The position numbers were made by a program, and so were the translations under genes. A stretch of DNA of 64,000 bases from positions 1 to 64,000 of the forward strand of contig JAJYDF010000004.1 of assembly GCA_021777765.1 (NCBI GenBank). Reading direction: 5' to 3'. This DNA is from Pseudomonadota bacterium (GTDB lineage Bacteria > Pseudomonadota > Gammaproteobacteria > DASZBR01). A model generated the notes under the pieces. That model ran no database searches and was not told the origin of the DNA. It saw only the letters and a program-made list of their open reading frames with translations. This document shows, piece after piece, positions 44,250 to 55,200 of this stretch. Each line of letters starts with the position of its first letter. Positions within the stretch are counted from its first letter, which is position 1.

Positions 44250-47200
44250 ATGCCTTATACAACTAATAGAATCCCAGTAATTTCCTATGAAATTGAACAA
44301 AAACTCCAACAATTATGTGCTGATTACCTTCACTCACCAAATGCAATCATAAGAGAGCATCTGTTAAAAGAGATAATAGATTACTGCATGCAGTTATTAG
44401 ACAGCTTGCAACCGATTAGCATTATTAAGATTTTAAAAACGAAATTCGGCAAGAATCCCAGCATTTTAGAACAAATTATTGCTGAGAATAATTTCCACAT
44501 TCAATTGCCCTTTCTATCATTAAACATACAACTACTAGCACGATTGATAAAATACCCTCATTATGAGTATTTAATAAAAACAAGATCTTATGATGCAGCA
44601 GCTGTTAGCAAACTCATACCGACTGCTGATGAATTGATATTAGCTAAAGAACTATTAAGTACTATTCCATCTATTCTTTCATCATATAGCAATTCCGCAC
44701 CGACAAAAGATATTAAGCATTTATTCAGCTTAGTTGATCTAACTTTAGTATATAGATTACTAGAACTATCTACAGATGATATCAACAAAATGTCTACTAT
44801 TGTATTAATTGAATATATAGTGAAGAGAATCCACAATATTAACACTAAAAATTACTTCTTTAGTCAATATTTAAACATGATAAACCCAACTTCTACTGTT
44901 AATTTACAAAATTTTTACAAACTCTGTTACGGCTTATTACGCCAGAATATCGATGTTAAATTGATTTATATGTGTTTATTTTATAATAAAGAACAACAAA
45001 TTTATTTCAAACCCTACATCTCAACGAATGTAAATGATGTCGAATCTATATTAGATTTCTTTAACTTGCTTGTTAAGCATTTAACCTATTCTGAAGCTAA
45101 AAATGTTTTTCGTGCTCATATAACGGTTATCAAAAATCATGACATTATCGCAAGTAAAATTTATGATGCATTAAGAGAAATTTATTTCGATCTTAATGAA
45201 CAAATGCGTCTTAAAATATTAGATTTGTTAAACACTTTTTTACATAAAGATTTCCCAATACATTATTTAATTATATTTTTTGAAACTTTTTATTTTTGTT
45301 ATAACTCATCGAGCAACTATCTCAAAGATAATCAGAAAGCAATGATTGCACCCTTCTGGCAAACCGCTACAGCTAAATTATATCAATCGCTACTCGAAAC
45401 AAATTCCAGTCATTTTTTTTGTGTATTGCAAAGATTAGATGACCTCATACCCATTGCAAATTATTATACTGCTCTCTGTATGGAAAAAGGGATTTCTTTT
45501 GTCGCTCGCATTATTGTGGCTCGCAACGAGGAACAAGCGATATACAGCCTTTTTAAGATTTTTAAATTATGCCCTTCTTATCATGAAATGCTTTGGACAG
45601 GCGAAGGATTAGCATTACTCAAAAAAAGCTTCACCTATTATGCACAGAGAGGTTATGGAGAGACTATATGCAATCTGATTGAAAATTTATGGTGTCACGA
45701 TACACTATCGAGTTGCGATGCAATCAGTATTTTACACCCGTTAATATATAGTAGTAACGCCGATAATTTTATCACCGATCTACATCAATTATCGGGTAAA
45801 ATCCATCAACGGGAAAATAGTATCTTAGCTGATATGCACTTTAATAATGTTGTATATCACTATGAAAAAAACCCACATAAAACGTTTACAGTTGAGATAT
45901 TAGAACCGCTTATTGAATATTTTTACCATCAAGCGAATTATGATTTAACAGTACAACTCATTGATAAAGCATTGGCTATACTCAATAATAATAATCATTT
46001 ACAAGATGATTTATTAAAGTTTTTATACAATTTATTAGAGAGCATTATTAACTATAAAAAACAAAATAGTGATATCGATAGTGATTATCCTATTTATAAC
46101 GTTATGCTAGCAGATGAATTATTTATTCTATCCCTTTCATTGGAACAGCGCGTCAATTTAAATCGGTGTTATCGGATACCTACTGGTAAAAAAATGCTAA
46201 ATGGGCTTCTCTCATTTCTAAATCATTTCAAATTTAACGTCATCGACACAATAATAAACGATAGCGCAAAACTCCACAATTTGGCTGAAAAAATAATTAT
46301 GCACATGAGTTTCTTTGAGATGAGCATTAACAACACATACGTAGATGACCCACGTAAAATTCATTTTTTACAACAGATAATCAATGACGCTATGAATAAT
46401 TCTAGTTACAGAATACTTAAAAATGTATTACATACATCGCTCAAATTCCTCGATTATCTCTTATCAAAACGCGAAGAAATAAATGCTTATCAGCAACAAA
46501 AAATTGCTAAAGACTGGGCACAATTTGCTCTTGTCAAATCATTAAAAGCTGCTAAAGATCGCATTCCTGTGATACAAAAATCTATCAGTCAAAGTAGTCA
46601 GGTCGATAATGACATTCAAAAAATTACATTTAAAATTACCGATCAAGCATTCTCACCCGCTATTGCTACCCTAGCTGATCAACAACATAAACTTGAGTTG
46701 ACTCAGGGATTGTTAAGCCAATGTGCAAAACATAAAAAAGACATGCCCTATCTCTTACATACACGCCTTCCTTTTTCAGATGTGATTATTAATATTTACC
46801 GTGGCATTGACCATTATATTCAATTCATGCAAACCGGATTAACAGCGTGGCAAACGCTTCGGTCAAATGATGGACGTCCTAGAGCAGTTGCATTTAAAAA
46901 TTTATTGAAACAATACAAAGATTATAAACATAATCCTACTGCTATATGTGTTATTGCATTAGCGTTATTTCACAATGAAAAAGGGCGTAATTTAGTTAAT
47001 TTTGTTTTAGAACAATTTGCGTTGGACAAAGAATTATTAATTAAAGATTTAGAATTATTCTTAACGATTAATAATCAAACAAAACAGCATGATTTTAAAA
47101 ATCAAATTAATAAAGTTATTCAGTTTATTAATGGACATGAAAATACAATACCAGAAATCGGAATAATTTTAAGAGATGCCAATAGTGATGAATTAACAGC

Positions 47201-47270
47201 AATCAATGAAGAGCCATGTCACAATACAAGTCAACAAAATAATAATGATTTATCCCGGGTTATGCCATAA
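44250..47270 (+). CDS. Unrecognised 1006-aa helical protein
   Basis: No domain is recognised. The sequence is almost entirely helical, rich in Ile/Leu/Asn/Lys, with no signal peptide or obvious membrane segment. Its regular helix spacing suggests an alpha-solenoid (for example KILDLLNTFLHKDFPIHYLI, then ENLWCHDTLSSCDAISIL). The C-terminus is hydrophilic and acidic (LTAINEEPCHNTSQQNNND), the kind of tail seen in Dot/Icm substrates. The start is AGCAATATG with a weak Shine-Dalgarno. It is monocistronic, bordered by queA (divergent) and a family A element. An effector role is a guess from size and context. Confidence 0.72.
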   Translation: MPYTTNRIPVISYEIEQKLQQLCADYLHSPNAIIREHLLKEIIDYCMQLLDSLQPISIIKILKTKFGKNPSILEQIIAENNFHIQLPFLSLNIQLLARLIKYPHYEYLIKTRSYDAAAVSKLIPTADELILAKELLSTIPSILSSYSNSAPTKDIKHLFSLVDLTLVYRLLELSTDDINKMSTIVLIEYIVKRIHNINTKNYFFSQYLNMINPTSTVNLQNFYKLCYGLLRQNIDVKLIYMCLFYNKEQQIYFKPYISTNVNDVESILDFFNLLVKHLTYSEAKNVFRAHITVIKNHDIIASKIYDALREIYFDLNEQMRLKILDLLNTFLHKDFPIHYLIIFFETFYFCYNSSSNYLKDNQKAMIAPFWQTATAKLYQSLLETNSSHFFCVLQRLDDLIPIANYYTALCMEKGISFVARIIVARNEEQAIYSLFKIFKLCPSYHEMLWTGEGLALLKKSFTYYAQRGYGETICNLIENLWCHDTLSSCDAISILHPLIYSSNADNFITDLHQLSGKIHQRENSILADMHFNNVVYHYEKNPHKTFTVEILEPLIEYFYHQANYDLTVQLIDKALAILNNNNHLQDDLLKFLYNLLESIINYKKQNSDIDSDYPIYNVMLADELFILSLSLEQRVNLNRCYRIPTGKKMLNGLLSFLNHFKFNVIDTIINDSAKLHNLAEKIIMHMSFFEMSINNTYVDDPRKIHFLQQIINDAMNNSSYRILKNVLHTSLKFLDYLLSKREEINAYQQQKIAKDWAQFALVKSLKAAKDRIPVIQKSISQSSQVDNDIQKITFKITDQAFSPAIATLADQQHKLELTQGLLSQCAKHKKDMPYLLHTRLPFSDVIINIYRGIDHYIQFMQTGLTAWQTLRSNDGRPRAVAFKNLLKQYKDYKHNPTAICVIALALFHNEKGRNLVNFVLEQFALDKELLIKDLELFLTINNQTKQHDFKNQINKVIQFINGHENTIPEIGIILRDANSDELTAINEEPCHNTSQQNNNDLSRVMP

Positions 47271-47336
47271 ACATTAAATAATTAATTGTAGAAAATTAAA
47301 ATTTATATAAATTAATTACATTATCTTATAGACTAC

Positions 47337-47523
47337 CGTAGGTCGGACTGAGCAAGGTAAAATATATTTTATTACTCATGAATATGAGATTCGTAATGTA
47401 ATATTAAGGCGATGTCCGACAATTGTTTGTTGGACATCGCGCAGATAAATTAAACAGAAATGAAAGTAATTTCAATTTCTTTGCTTTAAATAAGTATCTT
47501 TTTTGCGCTCAGTCCAACCTACG
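47337..47523. mobile_element. MITE-like palindromic element, family A copy 2
   Basis: A 187-bp element with tips CGTAGGTCGGACTGAGC and GCGCTCAGTCCAACCTACG and a central hairpin reading GGCGATGTCCGACAATTG on the plus strand. It is the reverse-oriented counterpart of 12689-12875. It lies between the convergent 1006-aa gene and the MATE gene. Confidence 0.8.
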
Positions 47524-47560
47524 ATCTACGATTTATACTACGACATATTCACTGCATATT

Positions 47561-48988
47561 TCACAACTTGACACGATCTTCTAAGTTACAATATGTAGCA
47601 ATTTTATTTTTAAACCGCGCAATTAATATGGTTGCGCCAACGACTGCACCAAAAACCATTCCTAACCACAAACCATTACCTTGCCAATGCAAAATAAATG
47701 CGAACAAATAACCGCTCGGTAATGCAATACCCCAAAACATGACCGATGAAATTAACATCGTAAATTTAGTATCTCGTAAGGCACGTAATGCACCAAATGC
47801 CGTAATACGTAATATCTCAAATAATTGAAATAATGCAGCCAATACTAAAAATTGTTTAACATAATGAATTAAATTTTGATTAACCGCATCATGCACTTTT
47901 AAATCAATGGAAATTAACAAGGTAGGAAAAAGCCAATAAATTATGGCGATTACACTCATATAAATCAAACCAAGCATAATACCCAAATAACCAGCGCGTT
48001 TAGCAGCATGATAATCTTGCGCGCCAATAGTATGCCCCATGCGTACCGTGATTGCTTGAGCGAGAGAAAAACTGGCGACAGTAAATTGCGAAACAAATTG
48101 TAAAGCAATTTGATTAGCAGCCAATTGTTCCATGCTGATATGGCCCATTAATAAAGCCAGAACCATAAAAAAAGTGACTTCAATACAAAACATGCCACCT
48201 AGCGGCATGCCCACTCTTAATAACTCCTTCATCTGACTGGGCTGACCTTGAGCCGCATTTTTACGTAAATAGGGACGATAAGTGGGATTTAAATATAAAT
48301 AGCCACCCATAAAAAACAAAGTAAACCAAAATGAAACAGCAGTACCCCACCCTATTCCCGCAATACCAAATGCAGGAATACCCCATTTACCATAAATAAA
48401 TACATAATTAGCAACAATAGTACATGGCACCCACATGAGACTGAATAATAAATTAATCCGGGTATGCCCTAGACCTAATACAAACTGCAATAAAATAATA
48501 CCCGTAAAATCAGGAATCATGGCAAACGACAGCGCATGTAAATAGCTTTTAGTTAATGAGACAATTTGGGGCGGTTGACCAAACAACAATAATATTGGGG
48601 AAATATTCCATAAAATAATCATGGCTGGAATACTTAAAATAATTGCCAAAATCATACTATCTAAGTAAACACGTGCCACAGCAGCAACATTATTTGCACC
48701 ATGATGTTGCGATATTAAGATACTGGTTGCGCCTAATGTGCCCCAAATCACTACCATTAAAGTAGCAAATAAACTAGACACTAATCCTAATGCCGCTAAT
48801 TCATAATGGCTCAAATGTGCCACCATTAATGTCGAAGTAAATCCTACCGATGCTTCAATAAAGCCAGTAATGACAAGTGGTAAAGCAATCATCAGCAATA
48901 TTTTTATTTCTTTCGCTGAAAATAAGGCACGCATTTGAGTACTCATCATATTGCATTTAATTTCGGAAATGGATTGTGGGTTTGACAT
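47561..48988 (-). CDS. MATE-family multidrug efflux transporter
   Basis: About 475 aa with twelve predicted helices in two similar halves, the NorM/MATE pattern: LPLVITGFIEASVGFTSTLM, SQHHGANNVAAVARVYLDSM in the first half and IGAQDYHAAKRAGYLGIM in the second. MATE pumps export cationic drugs and metabolites using Na+ or H+ gradients. I start at the ATG at 48988 (MSNPQ); the open frame reaches 49066, but that part (HPHPPSPTNGRRKK) is read from a dispersed repeat. An ATG at 48949 is another option. Confidence 0.88.
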   Translation of the reverse strand: MSNPQSISEIKCNMMSTQMRALFSAKEIKILLMIALPLVITGFIEASVGFTSTLMVAHLSHYELAALGLVSSLFATLMVVIWGTLGATSILISQHHGANNVAAVARVYLDSMILAIILSIPAMIILWNISPILLLFGQPPQIVSLTKSYLHALSFAMIPDFTGIILLQFVLGLGHTRINLLFSLMWVPCTIVANYVFIYGKWGIPAFGIAGIGWGTAVSFWFTLFFMGGYLYLNPTYRPYLRKNAAQGQPSQMKELLRVGMPLGGMFCIEVTFFMVLALLMGHISMEQLAANQIALQFVSQFTVASFSLAQAITVRMGHTIGAQDYHAAKRAGYLGIMLGLIYMSVIAIIYWLFPTLLISIDLKVHDAVNQNLIHYVKQFLVLAALFQLFEILRITAFGALRALRDTKFTMLISSVMFWGIALPSGYLFAFILHWQGNGLWLGMVFGAVVGATILIARFKNKIATYCNLEDRVKL

Positions 48989-49012
48989 TGTATCGTATAT
49001 CTGCAATTTTTT

Positions 49013-49127
49013 CCTTCTCCCATTTGTGGGAGAAGGCGGATGAGGGTGATTTAATAAATACCTCAAAAACTTTTAAACCACCCTCATCCGTCACTGCGTG
49101 ACACCTTCTCCCGCGAGCGGGAGAAGG
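49013..49127. repeat. Paired dispersed hairpins upstream of the MATE gene
   Basis: Hairpins at 49013-49036 (CCTTCTCCC...GGGAGAAGG) and 49104-49127 (perfect 10-bp stem) are flanked inward by GGATGAGGGTG and CACCCTCATCC. The two units therefore form one larger inverted arrangement of about 115 bp. This sits in the promoter/leader region of the MATE gene. Confidence 0.75.
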
Positions 49128-49184
49128 AAAAAAAATAACATAGAATTAGTTTTCGTGGGATACAGAAGAAAAAAATTGTATTGA

Positions 49185-49234
49185 CTAAGTTAAGTTACAT
49201 TAGGCTAAGTTAAGTTAAGTTAAGTTAAGTTAAT
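49185..49234. repeat. TAAGT pentamer tandem repeat
   Basis: TAAGT/TTAAG units: two before and five after a short interruption (TACATTAGGC). The tract lies between the MATE gene start and the 3' end of the giant gene, which stops at 49261. A non-triplet unit outside coding sequence could vary in length without frame effects. Confidence 0.8.
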
Positions 49235-49260
49235 AGATGATAGTTGAACCTATAACTTTC

Positions 49261-52200
49261 TTAACCGATTTTTAACTTATATTTTGGTTGTACTTCAGGT
49301 TTAGCAACGGGTTCCATAAACTCACTATTTTCTTGTCTTCTATTTAAAACCATTGCTGAAATTTTAAATCGATGTTCCTGTAATTGCGCTCTAAATAGCT
49401 TGAGACGCATTTCAGGTTCTGTATTATCGTCATTTAATAGCGTCATTAAAGAATTCAGGGCCTCTCGAGTAGCTTGATTCAATGAATCAGAATTGTCTAA
49501 AGGTAATCTCTTTAATTGGAAATAAATTCTAGTACGATATGTCTCTAACATGTGCATATTAGAATCAGACGCTGCATCAGCAATTAATGGTTGTAATGCA
49601 TCTGCAGGACAGTTAGGTTTACGAAGATCAGCATCCCCCAATTCTTTTAATCCATTAAATATTCTCACATGGGTTCTAATTAAATGGGTGTCTTCACCAT
49701 CTTCAACTGATAGAACATCATTCGCATTACTAGAATCACTCTCTGCCATATTTTCCAACACGCCATTAACATGTTTAAAAATGTTAATAATGTTTTGATG
49801 CGCTAGGGTTTGCACTCTATTCGATGATTCAAATGAATTGCAGGTACCTTGCAATGATAATGAAGCGGTGTAATCCTCATGCGCTGTTGAAACACATTCT
49901 GCTACAGGTGATGCCGATGTCATTTTTTTGACTAATAGAGAATCTGCTTGTTCGGCAGTCACCCGATCCTCCTTATTATGATTTTTATTTTTCACTTGAT
50001 AATAATACTTTTTACAATGCGTCACCTCTTCCATGATAGCTCTCAAAGATTTCATCACTTTAATACCTAATAACTGATCACATAAAACATCCATATCATC
50101 AGACTCATTAAAATCAATGGTATTTAAGTTAAAATATTTTTTAATTAATTCAGAAAATTGTTGATCCTTGATCAGTTTGATAAATTCTTGAATTTGATGA
50201 ATATAAGGTTCGAAATGTGTTGCACCTTTTAATTCAGGTTGCACAAAGCATAACATCGTCATAAAGTCTTCTTCACTAAAATACCCCATCGATGATTCAA
50301 TAATACTCAGATAAGCTTCATCCGAAATAACGGGTAAAATTTCTTTAGTAAATAATTGTGTCAACTTATTTTTATCCAAATGTTTATTTTTATTATTTTT
50401 AATCATATCCAACAGATCAGTACCAATGTGTGCAACATCTTCAGCAGACAATAATAGTTGAGTATCATCTAAATTATCAGCAAATGATATTTTATATAAA
50501 TGAGATAAGGTATTAATATCAAAGTCTTCAGGTTTTTGTGTCTTCAATAAATAATTGGTAATCACTGAGGCAAATTTTGTTTCCACATTTACACCACGGG
50601 TAATTTCAGCCTTATGTGAATTGACTTTATTTTTGAGATTTTGATATTGTTGGGTAGCGACAGATGCCACTTTCTCAAGACAGTATTCTTGATCAAGATA
50701 ATCAGCGATATTACTAATGTCATTAAAAATCTGAATACCATTGCTTATTGCAGCGTTATTTGTAGTTATCTCAGCCAATAATGATTTTAAATTCAGCTGA
50801 CCTAGACGATATAAGTTGAGGAGTAATGCCTTAATTGTATCGGCACTATTTATAATCTTGGCAATTTCACTGACAATATTCGCATTATAGAAATAATGCA
50901 GTGACTTTATAAACTCTTCGTTCTGAATATAATTACAGAAAGATGAAATAATAGCTTGCTCAGAATGTTGAACTCCAATCCAACGTTTATACCATGGAGA
51001 ACTTTTACTCGCTTCAAGATTTTGATCAAATAGTCGTTCAATTTTAGATCGACCTTCAAATATATTATGAGGATTAATGCTAAATTTTACAGGCAATGTC
51101 AGCCTTTTTTGTAATTGTACGGCAACTTCATTGAAAATATAAAAATCGCGATGCTCTTTATCCAAGTTTAGATTGGCATGTTTTTCTAACTTATCTTTAG
51201 CATTAAATAATATCCAATGTAAATCGCTACAGCTTCGTAACGCTTCATCAAACACTACACAATCCTTCTTAGTAAAAAATATTTTAGCGATCTGACTTAA
51301 TTTTGTTGCAGATGTTAATTTAATGGATTGTTTATCATTGTCTGATAATTCCATAATACCTTTTTGTATCAATTCTTTATTTTGTTTGAAACCATTAGCA
51401 GGTTGAGGAATTTGAGTTTGTTCTGAAACAACTTGAATACTGGTATTAGTCGTTACTGATGTTGCGCTAGCTAAAACTGCACTTGCTAATTCTGCTGGTT
51501 GAACAGCTGCATTATTTGCTGATAATCCAGTCTTTGCCTGAACCACATCACTGCCATCAAATGTATAGAAAATAGATGACATGCCGGTTTCATTAATAAT
51601 CTCATTCATCACGGTAATAATGGATTGTTTTTGTGGACAGTTAATACCAAATAACGCAGTGATTTCTGTTGTTAAAGAATCTTTGTCACTCTTAGCCTGA
51701 CTAAAATAAGGAATAGTCGCATTATCAGGCAATTGAGGAACTCTGCTATCTTGTGTGATTTGATTCACTATGAGTTTAACAAAACTGATAACTTGCCCTT
51801 CAATTGCAATTAAGCTATCAATATCACTGGTATTTTGACCATCAAATAAGTCTCTTATTTTTTCAAACTCATTTTGATAGATTTTTAAAATTTCTGGCCA
51901 ATTGCGATAATTGCTAGAGATTGTTTTAAAATTCTCAAGATGATCAAGTGATATCCATTTTAAAATAAATGGTAAAAAGCATCGCTTCATCTGATCATTA
52001 ATAAAAGTGATATCTTCTTGTTTTAAATATTGTTTCGGATTTAACGACTCGATGCCATCATGTTTTGCTTTTAACTGATTAAAACCATGGATTAATGTTC
52101 TATCTACCGTTTCTATCCGTTTAGGTGTAAAGACATTGTTGTAACTGCGTATCAACATTTGAGCAATTTCTTCCGGCGCTTTTTGCTTTAACTCGCTGGG

Positions 52201-55200
52201 ATCCACGATGTTATTTTTCGTTATTAAATCGGTCGCCAATTTTTCCGCATTTTTCTTATTCGCCTCATTAAATAATGTTTCATAGAGAGTTCTATGACTA
52301 GCATATGAAAAAAATGGCTCAAGCATCATGATAAAACGACGATCATTTAGCATCTCAGCGAGCACATATATCATACCTTCCTGGGTAAATGTTTTATTTT
52401 GTGCGGTATTTTGTTGAGATTTTGTTAGATCAACTGAAACTGCAGGATTAACAGGTTGGCTCTTATCATTACTACCTATTAATGACCCAAAGAAATTACC
52501 CACACTATTTACCACAGAACTTGCTGTGTTTTTAACTTGTGACACTGTCGCATTTGCCGCAGCACTGATTTGAGTTGTACGACGATTACTTATTTCTTCG
52601 ACATATTTTTCAATTTGTTGTGCTGCTGATTCAGCTGTTGATTTTAAATCACGTTTGTTAGCATGAATAAAATTAGCGGGTAATAATCTATCACCTTCTA
52701 TTTTTAATAACATTTGTATTACAACATCTTGCAATGCTTGTAATTGTCGGTCTGAATCATTTTGAATCGCATTGATTGCTTCTAATTGTTCTTTAAATTC
52801 AAAATACAATTCAGGCCATTTCGTATATTTTTCAATTGCAGACAATAACTGTTCTTGCGCTTTAAATTCAAAAAACTTCACAAAAGAACCAGCAAGTTCT
52901 TTTACTGTTAATGCGTTAATCTCACCACGCATGATATCATTCAAATGCTCTAGTGGATGTTGTTTAATATGATTAAAACAATTTTGTAATGGTTCAAACA
53001 ATTCATCGGCCCTGTTTGCTCGTTCAAATGTGAGCTCTAATTCCGATAATCGTGCATCTTTTGATCGTACAAATTGTTTAAATAAGGTAAATATTTGTTG
53101 CTCATCCATTCCATTCTGATCATTTTTAATAAAATTATAAAAGCGAACTGACCATTCATCCTGATTTTGTGGATTTGCAAAAATAACACTTATTTTTTCA
53201 AAATCATCTTCAAATAAAGCAACGCGTAATCGAGATAAAAATTGTCCGCTTGCTATATAATTCTTGAGTGATAATTTATAGGCTGCTTCTGCTGCTGTCT
53301 TCACCCTTTCTTTTGAGGCTTCAATCATTGAAGGAACATCTACCACCTGTTCCAAGGTCACTTTTGCTAATCCTGGAATTTGTTTTAAAATGCGTAACAC
53401 GGCCTCTTTGCGACTTTGTTGAGCACCGATGGTATTGATATTATTTTTGAGTAAATTAAAATCTTTTTCATGGCGATAAAGTAATAAATGCCATTCGTTA
53501 AAGCGCTCACCTGCTTGCATAATCATTGTTTGCATATCAGGTCTTACCCATTTTGATAAACCAGGCAATAATTTAGATTTTGCAATTTGGTTCATTTGTT
53601 TAATGGAGCTTTCTTTTAGATATTTAGGCGCATTCACATCCATTAATTTTTTAAGATTGGTTTGTTTGGTTGTTATTACATTTATTACTGATGCAGCTTG
53701 AAAACCTTTCTCAGTTAAATCTTTATAGCTCGTTTTATTTAATATATTTAAATATAATAATTCGACCTTAGAATCTTCAGTGACAGTTTCTTTATTAAAC
53801 CAATTAGATAAACGGATATAGTATCTATAAAAATCCAATTTTCTCTTTGTAACAAAATCATTAAATCCAATCACTACATTGCTGACACCATAAATTATAT
53901 TGCCTAAAAGGCTAGCACCAAAACTCATTTTATTGGGTTCTTGCAATTTTATAATTTCTTTATTAATTTCATCTTGTGTTAAATAAATTAATTGGCTTAT
54001 TTGTTGTCGAGTTACCTTAAGTTTATGATCATTAAAATTATTTATTTCACGCACCGCATTTGCAACCGTGCTTTCAATGACTTTAATTAATTTATTTTTA
54101 TCCACTTTTCCTTTAGCATCACAATTTTTATAAATCCATTGCATGACTTCATCTTTAATCCTAACGGCCATTGCATTAAAATGAATATTTTTATATTTAT
54201 TCATTGCTGCAAAATAATCAGGATAAAAATCATATTTATTGAGATTTTTATTGAGGTCAAAACAGGGCTTTACACCATGACCAATCGCTTGAATAACAAC
54301 AGGTGCTTTTGTTTCATCTAAACCACGCGCACGACCTGCAGCTTGAATCGCTTTTTGTGGATTATTCAGTGAATTAGCTTCATTGGGAATGACTTGAATT
54401 ACTGTTGCTAAATTAGGGTCATTGAATCCTTCCGTTTTTTTGTTACTGATATACATTCCCACAAAACCCAATTTAAAATAATTATCAGCGATGGTCTCAT
54501 TGGTTTTGCTATCCGCTGCGAATGTAATTGATTGTGGTTCATAAAAATATTCAATGCTGTCTTTATCTAATGTGTCAGTAATATCATGTTTGCGCTTTTT
54601 AGCATCTTTATTTAACAGTCCATTTTCATCGAACACTCTTTTATGCGTTTCTTTAAAATGGGTAAATGGTTTATTTTCATTATACCCTTCCATCAAATAT
54701 AAGGTACGATGAGTTTTTACATAGTCTCTAAATTGATGAGATTGTGTTACTGAGTTTAAAGCTTCTTCATAAATAGCATTATCCAAGCTACTATTCATCA
54801 CTAATTTTTCAAGAAAGGGGCTAAATGAAGTAAATCTCCATGCAATTTGAGATAAAATTGTTGCAATTTTTAAGGCACCTTCATGATCAATACCGTCTTC
54901 AATTAATTTATTATAATAATCAAGTTCGGATTTAGCATTTAAATCTGCTAATTTACTCCTGATTAATGTCATTAAACCTGCCTTGTTATTCTTTCTTAAT
55001 AAATTTAATTGTATTGTATCTAAGCCAGTCATTAATCTGATCAAATATTCCACGAAACTACTCAATATATTTTGATCGATTTGTCTTTGTAGCGTGATGT
55101 GTTGAACACCAGCAACTTTTGTAGCCAGTGTTTGTCTTTTTTCTGCTAAATAAGAGCGATGAATTTCTTTTTCAACATTATCATACTCAACTGTCTTTGC

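Noticed and set aside
48989..49066. Longer N-terminus for the MATE transporter
   Set aside because: The additional 26 residues are read from a dispersed hairpin repeat and do not resemble MATE N-termini.
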